DNA of 64,000 bases from DASSFG01 sp035547915 (GCA_035547915.1 DASZTS010000007.1:62001-126000), one strand, 5' to 3'; counted from the stretch's first letter, positions 1-9,294 are shown. Numbers and translations are program-made. Notes: a model not told the origin generated them from the sequence alone.

Positions 1-189
1 CGCAATCTCGCTTGGATCTCCGTCCTGGATATTCTGGTGTTCTTCGCCGTGCTGATGGTCGGATTCGCCTATGTCTGGCGACGCGGCGATCTCGATTGGG
101 TACGTGCCGTCAGCCGCCAGCGGGCCATCCGCGGCAATACCAGACCGCCGAGTAGGGTCGAAGAAGAAGAGCCCGCCCTCGTCGGCTGA
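1..189 (+). CDS. nuoA: NADH-quinone oxidoreductase subunit A, C-terminal part
   Basis: This is the 3' end of a gene entering from the left edge: 62 residues in frame 1, then TGA. It contains a hydrophobic helix (VLDILVFFAVLMVGFAYVW) followed by RRGDLDWV, the usual end of the NuoA/ND3 membrane subunit of complex I. NuoA sits in the membrane arm next to the quinone site. About half of a normal-length NuoA is visible. The tail after DWV is charged and slightly long. nuoC begins about 41 bases downstream, so the two are probably co-transcribed. A nuoB gene, usual at this place, is absent. Confidence 0.85.
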   Translation, partial: RNLAWISVLDILVFFAVLMVGFAYVWRRGDLDWVRAVSRQRAIRGNTRPPSRVEEEEPALVG

Positions 190-230
190 CCACGGTCTGT
201 TTCGCCCCATCTCGACTGGAAAAGTTGCCC

Positions 231-761
231 ATGACAGGCCAAGTCTTTTTAGATCGCCTCAAGAAGAAGTTCGGCGACAAGATCACCGGCGCCAATTTAG
301 AAGCGATCGATCCCTGGATCGAGGTATCGCCTGACGGGTTGGTCGGTTTGTGCCGTTACCTGCGCGACGAACCCGACCTGCGTTTCAACTTCTTGAATTG
401 CATCAGCGGCGTCGACTACTTCGAGGCCGACCCCAAGAAGGCCGCCAAGACGGGCTGGCAACCGCACACGGAAGTGGTCTATCACCTCTGGAGTGTGCCG
501 CACCGAGTGAGCTTGGTGTTGAAGGTCATTCTTCCCCGCTGGAAGGACGATGTGCCCGGCGAAATCCCCGAAGTGCCGACGGTCAGCGGTGTGTGGAGCA
601 CGGCCGACTGGCACGAACGCGAGGTCTACGATCTGTCGGGTGTCTATTTCGTCGGGCATCCCAACCTGCGGCGGATTCTTTGTCCGGAGGATTGGGTCGG
701 GTATCCGCTCCGCAAGGACTACGAGATGCCGCTGGAATACCACGGCATTCGTGGCAGATAA
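231..761 (+). CDS. nuoC: NADH-quinone oxidoreductase subunit C (30 kDa)
   Basis: A 176-residue hydrophilic subunit of complex I that joins the quinone-reducing module with NuoB and NuoD. The family signature is plain: EREVYDLSGVYFVGHPNLRR, then ILCPEDWVGYPLRKDY near the C-terminus. Length is normal for a stand-alone NuoC; it is not fused to NuoD. I prefer the ATG at 231, with a GGA-type ribosome site about 11 bases upstream. A TTG at 225 in the same frame is a second option. It lies between nuoA and nuoD on the same strand. Confidence 0.93.
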   Translation: MTGQVFLDRLKKKFGDKITGANLEAIDPWIEVSPDGLVGLCRYLRDEPDLRFNFLNCISGVDYFEADPKKAAKTGWQPHTEVVYHLWSVPHRVSLVLKVILPRWKDDVPGEIPEVPTVSGVWSTADWHEREVYDLSGVYFVGHPNLRRILCPEDWVGYPLRKDYEMPLEYHGIRGR

Positions 762-849
762 TCGTCAGGCGGGCGAAGTGGCGTCGGCGTGCCGGGGCAA
801 CGAACAGCGAAAACGCAAATCAGCAGATAGAAGTAGGTAATAGTCACCG

Positions 850-2055
850 ATGGCCACTCACCTCGACGATCCGCGCATCGTTGAATTCGACGTCCGCACG
901 GACGAGATGCTCGTCAACATGGGGCCCCAGCACCCCAGCACGCACGGCGTGCTCAGGCTCGTGCTGCGGACCGACGGCGAGATCGTCTCAGAGGTCACGC
1001 CACACATCGGCTATCTGCATCGCTGTGCCGAAAAGATCGGCGAGAACCTCACGCCGCGGCAGTGGATTCCGTACACCGATCGTATGGATTACCTGGCCGC
1101 GATGAACATGAATCTGGGCTGGGCGCTGACGGTCGAGAAGCTGCTCAAGTATGAGCTGACCGAGAAGGCCCGCCACTTGCGGGTCATCATCGCCGAGATG
1201 GGTCGTATTGCCAGCCACCTAGTGGGCATGGGCGCGTATGGTCTGGACCTGGGGACATTCAGCCCCTTCCTGTACGCCTTTCGCGAGCGGGAAAAGATCC
1301 TGGACCTGTTCGAAATGGCTTGCGGGGCGCGGCTCACCTACAGCTACCTGACGGTCGGCGGTGCCACGCACGACCTGCCCCCCGGCTGGCTGAAGAAATG
1401 CGAGGAATTCCTCGATCAGTTGCTGCCGGTGATCGACGAATACCACACGCTGCTCACCAGCAACGCCATCTTTGTGCGTCGCACCGCCGGCATCGGCATC
1501 ATGTCACCGGAGATGGCCATCGACTATGGCTGCACGGGGCCCGTGCTCCGCGGCAGCGGTGTCGACCAGGATCTGCGCCGCGACGGCGAGGAATGCTACA
1601 CGGAGATGTACGACGGCTACGCCTTCGAGGTCATCGTGCAGAAGGACGGGCACTATCCTCGGGACCGCAATTATCCGGCGGTTCCCGACTCGGCCGTACT
1701 GGGCGATTGTTGGCACCGTTTCTATGTGCGCATGCTCGAAGTGATGCAGTCGATCGACTTGGTGCGGCAGTCGATCGACCGTTATAGCACCACAAAGGGA
1801 ACGATCGGCGAGCCGGTCAAACTGGCCGAGAAGCTTCCCAAGGGCGAAGTCTATCTCGAAACCGAAGCCCCGCGCGGCCAAATGGGTTTCTATTTGGTCA
1901 GCGACGGCACGTCGATTCCCTGGCGAGCGCGGGCGCGGAGCAGTTGCTTTTCCAATCTGTCGGTAACCCACGAACTGTGCCGAGGCTGTTTGCTGGCCGA
2001 CGTTCCGGCTATCGTCGGCTCGCTCGACATCGTGATGGGCGAGATCGATCGCTAG
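850..2055 (+). CDS. nuoD: NADH-quinone oxidoreductase subunit D (49 kDa)
   Basis: A 401-residue complex I subunit that forms much of the quinone-binding pocket together with NuoB. Family marks are NMGPQHPSTHGVLRLVL near residue 20, PRQWIPYTDRMDYLAAM near 73, and the C-terminal ARSSCFSNL ... DVPAIVGSLDIVMGEIDR. The length is typical. It follows nuoC by 88 bases. The next gene is gcvT rather than nuoE, nuoF or nuoG, so the complex I genes are split in this genome. Start ATG 850 is supported by conservation from the N-terminus onward. Confidence 0.95.
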   Translation: MATHLDDPRIVEFDVRTDEMLVNMGPQHPSTHGVLRLVLRTDGEIVSEVTPHIGYLHRCAEKIGENLTPRQWIPYTDRMDYLAAMNMNLGWALTVEKLLKYELTEKARHLRVIIAEMGRIASHLVGMGAYGLDLGTFSPFLYAFREREKILDLFEMACGARLTYSYLTVGGATHDLPPGWLKKCEEFLDQLLPVIDEYHTLLTSNAIFVRRTAGIGIMSPEMAIDYGCTGPVLRGSGVDQDLRRDGEECYTEMYDGYAFEVIVQKDGHYPRDRNYPAVPDSAVLGDCWHRFYVRMLEVMQSIDLVRQSIDRYSTTKGTIGEPVKLAEKLPKGEVYLETEAPRGQMGFYLVSDGTSIPWRARARSSCFSNLSVTHELCRGCLLADVPAIVGSLDIVMGEIDR

Positions 2056-2151
2056 CACGTGTCGAAAACCGATCCGGCTCCATAGCTTTGACGAGCCGCC
2101 AGTCTGGCCGGCGCACGGTGGGTGATTGAGGCGGTATCGCGGAGACGTGCA

Positions 2152-3255
2152 TTGACCGGCTCGGGATTAAGTCGAACTCCTCTGCACGACTGGCATGTTG
2201 CCCACGGCGGCCGCATGGTGGATTTCGCCGGCTGGTCGATGCCCGTGCAATACGCCTCGATCGTGGCCGAACATCAGGCCACGCGCACGGCGATCGGTCT
2301 CTTCGACGTCTCGCACATGGGCCGCTTGCGGTTCGACGGACCTGCCGCCGCGGACTTTCTCGACCGAGTCACGACCCGCCGCGTGCGCGACCTCAAGCCG
2401 GGCCGCATTCGCTACAGCCTGATCACGAACGACTCGGGCGGTATTCTCGACGACGTGCTCGTTTATCGGCTCGAAGACTCGGCCGGGCAACCGTCTTGCC
2501 TGATGGTCGTCAATGCCAGCAATCGCACCAAGATTGTTGAATGGCTGAAGCCGCGGCTCGCCGGCGCCGAAGGTGTGCGGTTCGGTGATGTTACATTCGA
2601 CTGCGCGATGATAGCCGTGCAGGGCCCCCAGGCGCTCGCCGCGGCGCAGCCAATCGTCGAAGCAGAGGTGCATCGCTTGAAATACTACCAGGCCTGCGAG
2701 ACGCGCGTGGCCGGTCACCGGGGGATCGTCAGCCGCACGGGGTACACAGGCGAAGACGGTTGCGAATTGATTGTCGAGGCGGCGGGCGCGCGAGGTGTTT
2801 GGGAAGCACTCATCGCTGGCGGCGCAACCGCGGCTGGCTTGGGTGCACGCGACACGTTGCGGCTCGAAGCGGCCATGCCGCTGTACGGCCATGAACTCAA
2901 CGAAGAGATCAACCCGTATCAGGCCGGCTTGGCCTTCGCGGTCGACCTGGAGGGACGCACTTTCCCCGGTCGCGACGTCTTGGCACGAGCGAAGGGCGAT
3001 CCTCATTTGCCGCAGCGCGTCGGTCTGGAGATTGACGGGAAACGGCCTGCCCGCGAAGGCAACCCCATCCTTGATCAGGGTCGACGTGTCGGACACGTCA
3101 CCAGCGGAACTCTCTCCCCCACGCTTGGACGACCTTTGGCGATGGGCTATGTTGAGTCGCAATACGCCTCGTCCGGCCAACGGCTTGAGGTCGACGTTCG
3201 CGGGCAGTCGCTCACAGCGCACGTCGTGGAACTCCCCTTCTATCGTCGAACGTAA
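2152..3255 (+). CDS. gcvT: Glycine cleavage system T protein (aminomethyltransferase)
   Basis: The protein transfers the methylene group from the aminomethyl-lipoyl H protein to tetrahydrofolate and releases ammonia. Conserved stretches are RTPLHDWHVAHGGRMVDFAG at the N-terminus, LFDVSHMGRL, SRTGYTGEDGCEL, and the C-terminal barrel with VGHVTSGTLSPTLGRPLAMG. The TTG at 2152 has GGAG at 2141-2144, seven bases upstream, and gives 367 residues. A GTG at 2122 would add ten residues with no clear ribosome site. gcvH follows after 21 bases, so this is a gcvT-gcvH operon. gcvP is not in the window. Confidence 0.93.
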   Translation: MTGSGLSRTPLHDWHVAHGGRMVDFAGWSMPVQYASIVAEHQATRTAIGLFDVSHMGRLRFDGPAAADFLDRVTTRRVRDLKPGRIRYSLITNDSGGILDDVLVYRLEDSAGQPSCLMVVNASNRTKIVEWLKPRLAGAEGVRFGDVTFDCAMIAVQGPQALAAAQPIVEAEVHRLKYYQACETRVAGHRGIVSRTGYTGEDGCELIVEAAGARGVWEALIAGGATAAGLGARDTLRLEAAMPLYGHELNEEINPYQAGLAFAVDLEGRTFPGRDVLARAKGDPHLPQRVGLEIDGKRPAREGNPILDQGRRVGHVTSGTLSPTLGRPLAMGYVESQYASSGQRLEVDVRGQSLTAHVVELPFYRRT

Positions 3256-3276
3256 TCGGAATCCAAGGAGTAGCGT

Positions 3277-3684
3277 GTGACCCAGCGAAATCCCGAGCAA
3301 TTGCGATATGCAAAAACGCACGAGTGGGTCGATGTGACGGACCGGGGCGGCGAGAAGATCGCCACGATTGGCATCACCAGCTTCGCGCTCGAGGCACTGA
3401 CCGACCTGGTCTACATCGAATTGCCGAAGGTCGGCAGCAAGCTGAAGTCGGGCACGCCGTTCGGCGAAATCGAATCAGTCAAGGCCGTGAGCGATCTCTA
3501 CAGCCCGGTCGATGGCGAAGTGGTGAAGGTACACGATGGTCTGGGCGACAAACTGGAAACCCTGCATGCCGATCCGTATGGCGCGGGCTGGATGCTCGAG
3601 GTCAGGCTCAGCGACGATGCCTCGCTCGCCAAGCTCATGGATCTGGCGGGCTACCAGAAGCAGTGCGCCGAAGAGCAGCATTGA
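3277..3684 (+). CDS. gcvH: Glycine cleavage system H protein
   Basis: A 135-residue lipoyl carrier that shuttles the aminomethyl group between the P and T proteins. The lipoylation site is Lys69 in GEIESVKAVSDLYSPVDGEV. The C-terminal DPYGAGWMLEVRL is also typical. The GTG start at 3277 has a perfect AAGGAG at 3265-3270, six bases upstream. It lies 21 bases after gcvT. Nothing unusual is seen in the protein. The intergenic repeat element starting near 3722 follows it. Confidence 0.96.
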   Translation: MTQRNPEQLRYAKTHEWVDVTDRGGEKIATIGITSFALEALTDLVYIELPKVGSKLKSGTPFGEIESVKAVSDLYSPVDGEVVKVHDGLGDKLETLHADPYGAGWMLEVRLSDDASLAKLMDLAGYQKQCAEEQH

Positions 3685-3721
3685 TGCGCGCTTCGGATCG
3701 AGTACAATGGCCTTGCCCACC

Positions 3722-3817
3722 TAGAGAGCGTATCCGGGAACCGAAGCGGCCTAGGCAGAAAATCGGTGAAATCCGATTTCTTCGAAGTGCGAGCCGTTTT
3801 CCTCGGCTGCTCTAAAA
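3722..3817 (+). repeat. Intergenic repeat element, diverged copy E
   Basis: A diverged member of the roughly 104-bp family also seen at 9295, 33166, 37619 and 51433. It keeps the central hairpin (AAATCGG, loop TGAAAT, CCGATTT) and the right end, GCCGTTTTCCTCGGCTGCTCTAA. The left end is TAGAGAGCG. The right end points at the DUF1501 gene that starts 37 bases downstream, the same orientation relative to a gene as copies A and C. Confidence 0.6.
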
Positions 3818-3853
3818 CTCGATCCCGCCTCGAAATCTGCTGGAGCAAGCACC

Positions 3854-5173
3854 ATGCTCAGGCTTCTTCCGCGCATCACGAGCGATTGTGAAGGATTGCA
3901 TCGCCGTGAGTTTCTGCAACTCGGCACCCTCGCCGGTCTCGGCCTATCGTTGCCGACGCTGTTGTCCGGTCGCGCCGCCGCCAATCCCGCGGCGCCCAAG
4001 GATGTGAATTGCATCCTGATTTGGACTCAGGGAGGAACGAGCCACCACGACACGTTCGATCCCAAGCCGGATGCCCCCGTCAGCGTGCGTGGTTCGTACG
4101 GTGTCGTCGATACCGCGGTGCCGGGCGTCAAGTTCACCGAGATCGTGCCGCGGATGGCCAAGGAACTCAATCGGTTCGCGATCCTGCGCGGCTGGAACCC
4201 GCAGAACGCAGGCCATGGCGTGGCCGACCAATACATGATGTCGGGGCACAACATCAACCCGGCGATCGTGCATCCGTGCTTCGGCTCGATCGTGGCGCAC
4301 GAGCGCGGCTTCAAGACCAAGATGCCGCCGTTCATCCAGATCGGGGCGGCGGTCGACCACGCGACCTTCGGCGGCGGTACCGCCGGCTATCTCGGCGCGG
4401 AGTACAACCCGTTCGAACTGCTCGCCAACCCCAACGCCACGCCTTTCAACGTGCGCGACATTACACCGCCGGCCGGAGTCGACCTGGCGCGGATCGAGCG
4501 CCGCCGCAGCATGCTGGGCGCGGTCGACGGGCTCCAACGCAAGCTCGATGCACAACCCGCGGCGTTCGACGCACTCGATGAGCATTTCCGAGCGGCATTG
4601 AACATGATCACGGCCCCGGAGACGAAGAAGGCGTTCGACATCGACAGCGAGGATGCCGCCTTGCGCGACCGTTACGGCCGTACGGTCTTCGGGCAAAGCT
4701 GCCTGCTCGCCCGCCGACTCATCGAATCGGGGGTGCGTTTCGTCACGGTCAGCGACGGTGGTTGGGACCACCATGCCGACCTCTTCAACGGGATGAAAGG
4801 GAAGTTGCCACCGCTCGATCAGGCGATTCCCGAGCTACTCATCGACCTGGAACAGCGAGGCTTGCTGGAAACGACGCTCGTCGTGTGGTTGACCGATTTC
4901 GGCCGCACGCCCAAGATCAATTCGGCCAGTGGGCGCGATCACTGGGCCAGTGCCGGCTTCATCATGATGGCAGGTGCGGGCGTACCGGGCGGTTCGATAC
5001 TCGGCAAGACGGACGACGAAGGCGGCAGGCCGATCGACGACGAGTACTTCACCGAAGATATCGCCGCGACCATTTACACCAAGCTGGGTATTCCGCTCGA
5101 TCTGATTACAACGACGCCCGATGGCCGGCCGATCCGTCTGAATGAAGGACGAGTCATCAAGGAGTGGATGTAA
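3854..5173 (+). CDS. DUF1501 domain secreted protein (sulfatase-like fold)
   Basis: A 439-residue DUF1501 protein. The N-terminus carries a twin-arginine export signal, HRREFLQLGTLAGLGLSLP, near residues 17-35, so it should be exported folded. Family motifs are CILIWTQGGTSHHDTFDPKP near 55 and the C-terminal DFGRTPKIN followed by GRDHW. DUF1501 resembles the alkaline phosphatase/sulfatase fold and is abundant in planctomycetes; its substrate is not established. A second DUF1501 gene follows almost immediately, with no DUF1549/1553 partner here, unlike the pair at 18.6-22.6 kb. Start ATG 3854 lies just after repeat copy E. Confidence 0.88.
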   Translation: MLRLLPRITSDCEGLHRREFLQLGTLAGLGLSLPTLLSGRAAANPAAPKDVNCILIWTQGGTSHHDTFDPKPDAPVSVRGSYGVVDTAVPGVKFTEIVPRMAKELNRFAILRGWNPQNAGHGVADQYMMSGHNINPAIVHPCFGSIVAHERGFKTKMPPFIQIGAAVDHATFGGGTAGYLGAEYNPFELLANPNATPFNVRDITPPAGVDLARIERRRSMLGAVDGLQRKLDAQPAAFDALDEHFRAALNMITAPETKKAFDIDSEDAALRDRYGRTVFGQSCLLARRLIESGVRFVTVSDGGWDHHADLFNGMKGKLPPLDQAIPELLIDLEQRGLLETTLVVWLTDFGRTPKINSASGRDHWASAGFIMMAGAGVPGGSILGKTDDEGGRPIDDEYFTEDIAATIYTKLGIPLDLITTTPDGRPIRLNEGRVIKEWM

Positions 5174-5222
5174 CGCCGGAACCAAGGCGGGCAGCGAAGA
5201 CGATTCGCGAAAGGTAAGAAGT

Positions 5223-6647
5223 GTGAAAAACCTCGTGCCGAACGTCCGCTTCGTCCCGTTCAACCGTCGTGATCTCCTGCGCGTCGGGTCGATAGGAGTT
5301 TCGGCGTCGCTCTGGCCCGGCTTGTCGCCACAAGAGGCCTCCGCGGGCGAAATGGGGCCGGCCCCCAAAGCCCAATCGGTGATCCTGCTCTGGATGGCCG
5401 GTGGCGTGACACACCACGACTCGCTCGATCCGAAGCCGGAAAGTCCCGAGGAGATTCGCGGCACGCTGTCCACCATCGCCACGCGTCTGCCCGGCGTGCA
5501 TTTTGCCGAGAGCTGCCCGAACCTGGCGGCGATCGCCGATCGATTCTGCCTGGTGCGTTCCTTCTCGCACGACAGCAACGACCATCTCTTGAGCCAGGCG
5601 TATTGTCTATCGGGTCGCAAGGTGACGATGCAGCAGATCACCAGCGAGCCGAACATTGGTTCGATCGTGGCCCACTTGAAAGGTCCGCGGAACGGATTGC
5701 CCGGCTACATCGCGGTGCCGGGCGTCACTCGGCCCGGACCTCCGCCGGTCAATGAGTTCGTCGGCGGTTGGTTGGGCGGGCACCTCGCGCCCTTTTGCGT
5801 GGGGGGCGAGCCCGATCAGCCCGACTTCACGGTCGGCGAGAAATCGGCCAATCCGTCGCCCCTGGCCATCGAAGATCTCGCCCCCAAGGCGCTGGCCCTG
5901 CTTGAGGGGCTGAACACCGACCGCGTCGGCCTACGTTCGCAGTTGCGCGGGTTTCTGGATCAGGTTGTAGGCGATGCGGAAAAACGCGGCGCGATGGACG
6001 GCCATTACCGGGCGGCTTTCGAGTTGTTGGCCTCGCCCGCCGTGCGTCAGGCTTTCGATGTTTCGCAAGAGCCGGACGCGATGCGTGAGGCCTACGGGCG
6101 CACGAAGCTGGGTGGACGCTGTCTGTTGGCCCGCCGGTTGGTCGAGGCGGGGGCCCGCTTCGTCATGGTCGACTACGGATACGATCCCGAATACGGAAAT
6201 CTGTGGGATAACCACGCGGTTCCGGAACAGAAGCAGCCGCACATCAGCCAGATGGCCATGCGCGGTTATCACGTGGCGGGTATGGATAAGGCCTTCGGCG
6301 GCCTGTTGACCGACCTGGAGCGGCGCGGGTTGTTGAAAGCGACCTTGGTCGTGTTTCTCACGGAATTCGGTCGCACACCCAAGATCAACGCCCTGGGCGG
6401 CCGCGATCATTGGGGACCGGCCGGTTCGATCTTTTTCGCAGGTGCCGGCGTGCGCGCGGGGCAGGTGATCGGTGCCACCGACAAGCAGGGCGCCTTTCCG
6501 CTCACGCGCGGTTTCTCGCCCGGCGATGTGGCAGCGACGATCTATCGCGCCATCGGTATCGACCCGACGACGCGGCTATTCGATCTTCAGCGCCGTCCGC
6601 ACTTCGTGTTGCCCGAAGGCGAACCGATCGCCGACGTCCTTTCGTGA
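5223..6647 (+). CDS. DUF1501 domain secreted protein (second of tandem pair)
   Basis: A 474-residue paralogue of the preceding gene. From the GTG at 5223 it begins with a twin-arginine signal, NRRDLLRVGSIGVSASL, and an AAAGG ribosome site lies about nine bases upstream at 5210-5214. An ATG at 5142 in the same frame would overlap the upstream gene by 32 bases and put 27 unrelated residues before the signal, so I prefer GTG. DUF1501 motifs are ILLWMAGGVTHHDSLDPKP, TEFGRTPKIN and GRDHWGPAGS. It is probably co-transcribed with the first copy. The function is not established. Confidence 0.87.
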   Translation: MKNLVPNVRFVPFNRRDLLRVGSIGVSASLWPGLSPQEASAGEMGPAPKAQSVILLWMAGGVTHHDSLDPKPESPEEIRGTLSTIATRLPGVHFAESCPNLAAIADRFCLVRSFSHDSNDHLLSQAYCLSGRKVTMQQITSEPNIGSIVAHLKGPRNGLPGYIAVPGVTRPGPPPVNEFVGGWLGGHLAPFCVGGEPDQPDFTVGEKSANPSPLAIEDLAPKALALLEGLNTDRVGLRSQLRGFLDQVVGDAEKRGAMDGHYRAAFELLASPAVRQAFDVSQEPDAMREAYGRTKLGGRCLLARRLVEAGARFVMVDYGYDPEYGNLWDNHAVPEQKQPHISQMAMRGYHVAGMDKAFGGLLTDLERRGLLKATLVVFLTEFGRTPKINALGGRDHWGPAGSIFFAGAGVRAGQVIGATDKQGAFPLTRGFSPGDVAATIYRAIGIDPTTRLFDLQRRPHFVLPEGEPIADVLS

Positions 6648-6648
6648 C

Positions 6649-6677
6649 GTGACTGTCTTTCGTGACGTAACAGTCAC
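6649..6677 (+). terminator. Hairpin after DUF1501 pair, possible terminator
   Basis: GTGACTGT (6649-6656) and ACAGTCAC (6670-6677) form a perfect 8-bp stem with a 13-base loop. It begins one base after the DUF1501 stop codon and lies between convergent genes (DUF1501 and rnc). There is no T-run, so termination is inferred from position only. Confidence 0.4.
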
Positions 6678-6702
6678 AGACGGCGTCGACGTAGCCGTCC
6701 AA

Positions 6703-7440
6703 TCAGTCCGACGGATACGGCACGGGTTCGCCGTTGAGCTCGCTCAGAGCGTTTTGAGCCGCCCGCTGCTCGGCTTCTTTTTTGTTGCGCCCCCAGGCGG
6801 CGGGGAAGCGAGCGCGGCCGATCTGTGCGGCCATTTTGAAGCACTTGCTATGGTCCGGCCCCTTTTCATCGAGAAGCGCGTAGGTGGGCGTTTGCCCGCG
6901 TTCGCGCTGGGCCAGTTGTTGCAGCAGCGATTTGTAGTTGCCCGAATGATCACCACCGGCGGCCAACTCGATCTCCGGCCCCAAGTAGGTCTCGATGAAG
7001 GCTCGCGACGCTTCGTCGCCGCCGTCGAGATAGATGGCCGCGATCAACGATTCGAAGACGTCGGCCAACAGCGAAGGCGGGACCGAGGGGTGCGTCGTCA
7101 TCCCCTTCCCCAGCACCAGGAATTTTTCGAGGCCCAAGGCCTCGCTCACCTTGGCGCACGTCTGACGGCTGACCACGACGGACTTGATCTTGGTGAGATC
7201 GCCTTCGAGGTATTCGGGATACTGCCGATAGAGAATCTCACAAACGACGGCGCCCATGATGGCGTCGCCGAGGAATTCCAACCGCTCATTCGAGCGCAAG
7301 CGATGCGAGGCGCCCGAGGCGTGGGTCAACGCGGCGCGCAGCAATTCCTTGTCCTGGAACGCGTAGCCGATGCGGCGTTCTAACCGCTCATAATCTTCCG
7401 TGCCGTCGGCTGGCGACTGGGGTTCGGCGGTATGACTCAT
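6703..7440 (-). CDS. rnc: Ribonuclease III
   Basis: A 245-residue double-strand-specific endoribonuclease that matures rRNA and some mRNAs. The catalytic domain has the signature NERLEFLGDAIMG and the second acidic cluster DVFESLIAAIYLDGG. The C-terminal dsRNA-binding domain runs from NYKSLLQQLAQRERG to about KKEAEQRAAQNALSEL. The length is normal. The gene is convergent with the DUF1501 pair and divergent from the HtrA gene, leaving about 218 bases between the two start codons. Confidence 0.96.
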   Translation of the reverse strand: MSHTAEPQSPADGTEDYERLERRIGYAFQDKELLRAALTHASGASHRLRSNERLEFLGDAIMGAVVCEILYRQYPEYLEGDLTKIKSVVVSRQTCAKVSEALGLEKFLVLGKGMTTHPSVPPSLLADVFESLIAAIYLDGGDEASRAFIETYLGPEIELAAGGDHSGNYKSLLQQLAQRERGQTPTYALLDEKGPDHSKCFKMAAQIGRARFPAAWGRNKKEAEQRAAQNALSELNGEPVPYPSD

Positions 7441-7658
7441 GCACGCCCTAATGGAAAGTCCACTAGCGAGATGGCAGGCGCAAGTCTAACTCCCATCGGC
7501 ACTTTTTGCAATGTTGTCGTCCAGAAGCCCAGCCCAGATGAATTGCTCTTGCCCGATCGGCCGGGGTTTTGCCAAAAAAACGGCTGCAAGAAAGGAACAC
7601 CGGCGGCAACCATTCTTCCGTGCAGGACGATTCTACGACAGCGAAGGAGGTAGGTCCC

Positions 7659-9200
7659 ATGCAACACATCCGTTCCCGTGCCCGGCAGAGCGCGATCGCG
7701 GCAGTCGCCTTGTTGGCGGCGGCGACCTTTGGCGCCAGTGTCTGGCAAGGCCGTACAACCGCTCAAGAACAAACACAAGCTCCGGCCTCGGTCGAGGCCC
7801 GTCAGCAGGCAAACAGCCTATCCACGGCATTCCGCAAGGCGGCGGAAATGGCCGTCCCGACCGTGGTGACCATCGAAACTCGCACCAAGCCGCACGTCAC
7901 TCGCGATCTGCGCGGCAAGAAAGACGGCGAAGAACAATTTCGCGGAGAGAACCCCTTCAAGGGGACGCCGTTCGAAGACTTCTTCGGCCGCTTCGGCGAA
8001 GGCCACCGTTCGTTCCAAATTCCGCAACGACAGGGTATGGGATCGGGCGTGATTGTCGACAAGAGCGGCATCGTGCTCACGAACAACCATGTGGTCGAAG
8101 GCGCCGACGAAGTGACCGTTCGTCTCTCGGACGGGCGTGAATTCAAGGCCTCGGATATCAAGACCGATCCGGCCACAGACCTGGCGGTCGTGCGTGTCGA
8201 AGGCGCAGGCTCGTTGCCCTATGCAAAGCTGGGGGATTCCGACCAACTTCAGATCGGCGACTGGGTGATCGCGGTCGGCAATCCGTTCGGCCTCGACTCC
8301 ACGGTCAGCGCGGGCATCATCAGCAACAAGGGGCGCGAGTTGGAATCGAACCGCCGTTCCCGCTATCTGCAAACCGACGCTGCGATCAACCCGGGTAACT
8401 CGGGCGGCCCGCTTTTGAACCTGGATGGCGAAGTGGTGGGCATCAACACGGCCATCGCCTCGAATAGCGGCGGCTACCAGGGAATCGGTTTCGCGATCCC
8501 CAGCAATCAAGCCAAGTGGGTGATGCAGCAGCTCATCAAGTCGGGCGTTGTGCAACGGGCCTTCTTGGGCGTCAAGCCCGGCGAAGTCAGTGCCGAACTG
8601 GCCTCGCATTTCGGCGTCTCGCGGCGCGGCGGAGCGCTGGTCGAAGAGGTGGTTCCGAACACGCCCGCGGCGCGGGCTGGCATTCGCCGAGGAGACGTCA
8701 TCGTCGAATTCGCGGGTGCGAAGGTTCGCAGCCCGCGCGATTTGCAGGAAGCCGTCGAACGCACGCCGATCGACAGTACGCAAGACCTCAAACTGGTCCG
8801 CGAAGGCAAACCGGTCGATTTGCAAGTTGTCGTCAAACCGTTGCCCAAGGAAATAGGCCAATACGGCTCCGCCGAGAGCCACCAGGAAGGCTCCGATGAG
8901 TCGGCCCATTACAAGAGCGATGATTTCGGCCTCGAAATCACCGACCTGAACGAGAGCAACGCCGAAAAACTAGGCTTCGAGAACTACAAGGGCGTGTTGA
9001 TCACCGGGGTTGAGCCCGACAGCGCCGCGGCCGACAAAGGATTGCGGGCGGGCATGTTGATCATGGAAGTCGACCGCAAGCCGGTCGAAAACGTCAAGCA
9101 GTTCAAGGAAGCCGTCAAGGACGCCGACCCGAACAAGGGAGTGCTGGTCTGGTTCCGGACGGAGCAAGGCAACCGTTTCGAGGTGCTCAAGGCGCGGTAA
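7659..9200 (+). CDS. HtrA/DegP-type periplasmic serine protease, two PDZ domains
   Basis: A 513-residue Do-like protease for envelope protein quality control. An AGGAGGT site at 7645-7651 selects the ATG at 7659. An N-terminal hydrophobic segment (about residues 11-29) acts as signal peptide or anchor. The trypsin-like domain has the triad His144 (TNNHVVEG), Asp174 (DPATDLAVV) and Ser248 (NPGNSGGPLL). Two PDZ domains follow: one with GGALVEEVVPNTPAARAGI, and a C-terminal one with GVLITGVEPDSAAADKGL. This is the DegP/DegQ layout. A strong terminator follows the gene. Confidence 0.95.
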   Translation: MQHIRSRARQSAIAAVALLAAATFGASVWQGRTTAQEQTQAPASVEARQQANSLSTAFRKAAEMAVPTVVTIETRTKPHVTRDLRGKKDGEEQFRGENPFKGTPFEDFFGRFGEGHRSFQIPQRQGMGSGVIVDKSGIVLTNNHVVEGADEVTVRLSDGREFKASDIKTDPATDLAVVRVEGAGSLPYAKLGDSDQLQIGDWVIAVGNPFGLDSTVSAGIISNKGRELESNRRSRYLQTDAAINPGNSGGPLLNLDGEVVGINTAIASNSGGYQGIGFAIPSNQAKWVMQQLIKSGVVQRAFLGVKPGEVSAELASHFGVSRRGGALVEEVVPNTPAARAGIRRGDVIVEFAGAKVRSPRDLQEAVERTPIDSTQDLKLVREGKPVDLQVVVKPLPKEIGQYGSAESHQEGSDESAHYKSDDFGLEITDLNESNAEKLGFENYKGVLITGVEPDSAAADKGLRAGMLIMEVDRKPVENVKQFKEAVKDADPNKGVLVWFRTEQGNRFEVLKAR

Positions 9201-9237
9201 CGCGTGGCTTCGCGCTAAAAAGATCGAAGTTATCGCA

Positions 9238-9277
9238 GGCTGGGGCGGTCGACAGGCCGCCCCAGCCGTTTTTGTTT
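9238..9277 (+). terminator. Rho-independent terminator after the HtrA gene
   Basis: GGCTGGGGCGG (9238-9248) and CCGCCCCAGCC (9257-9267) form a perfect 11-bp GC-rich stem with an 8-base loop. It is followed by a T-rich tract at 9269-9277 and lies 38 bases past the stop codon. Confidence 0.9.
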
Positions 9278-9294
9278 ATAATGCACCGCCGGGT

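Noticed and set aside
2056..2151. Possible glycine riboswitch before gcvT
   Set aside because: Only about 95 bases are available and no tandem aptamer-like helices were seen.
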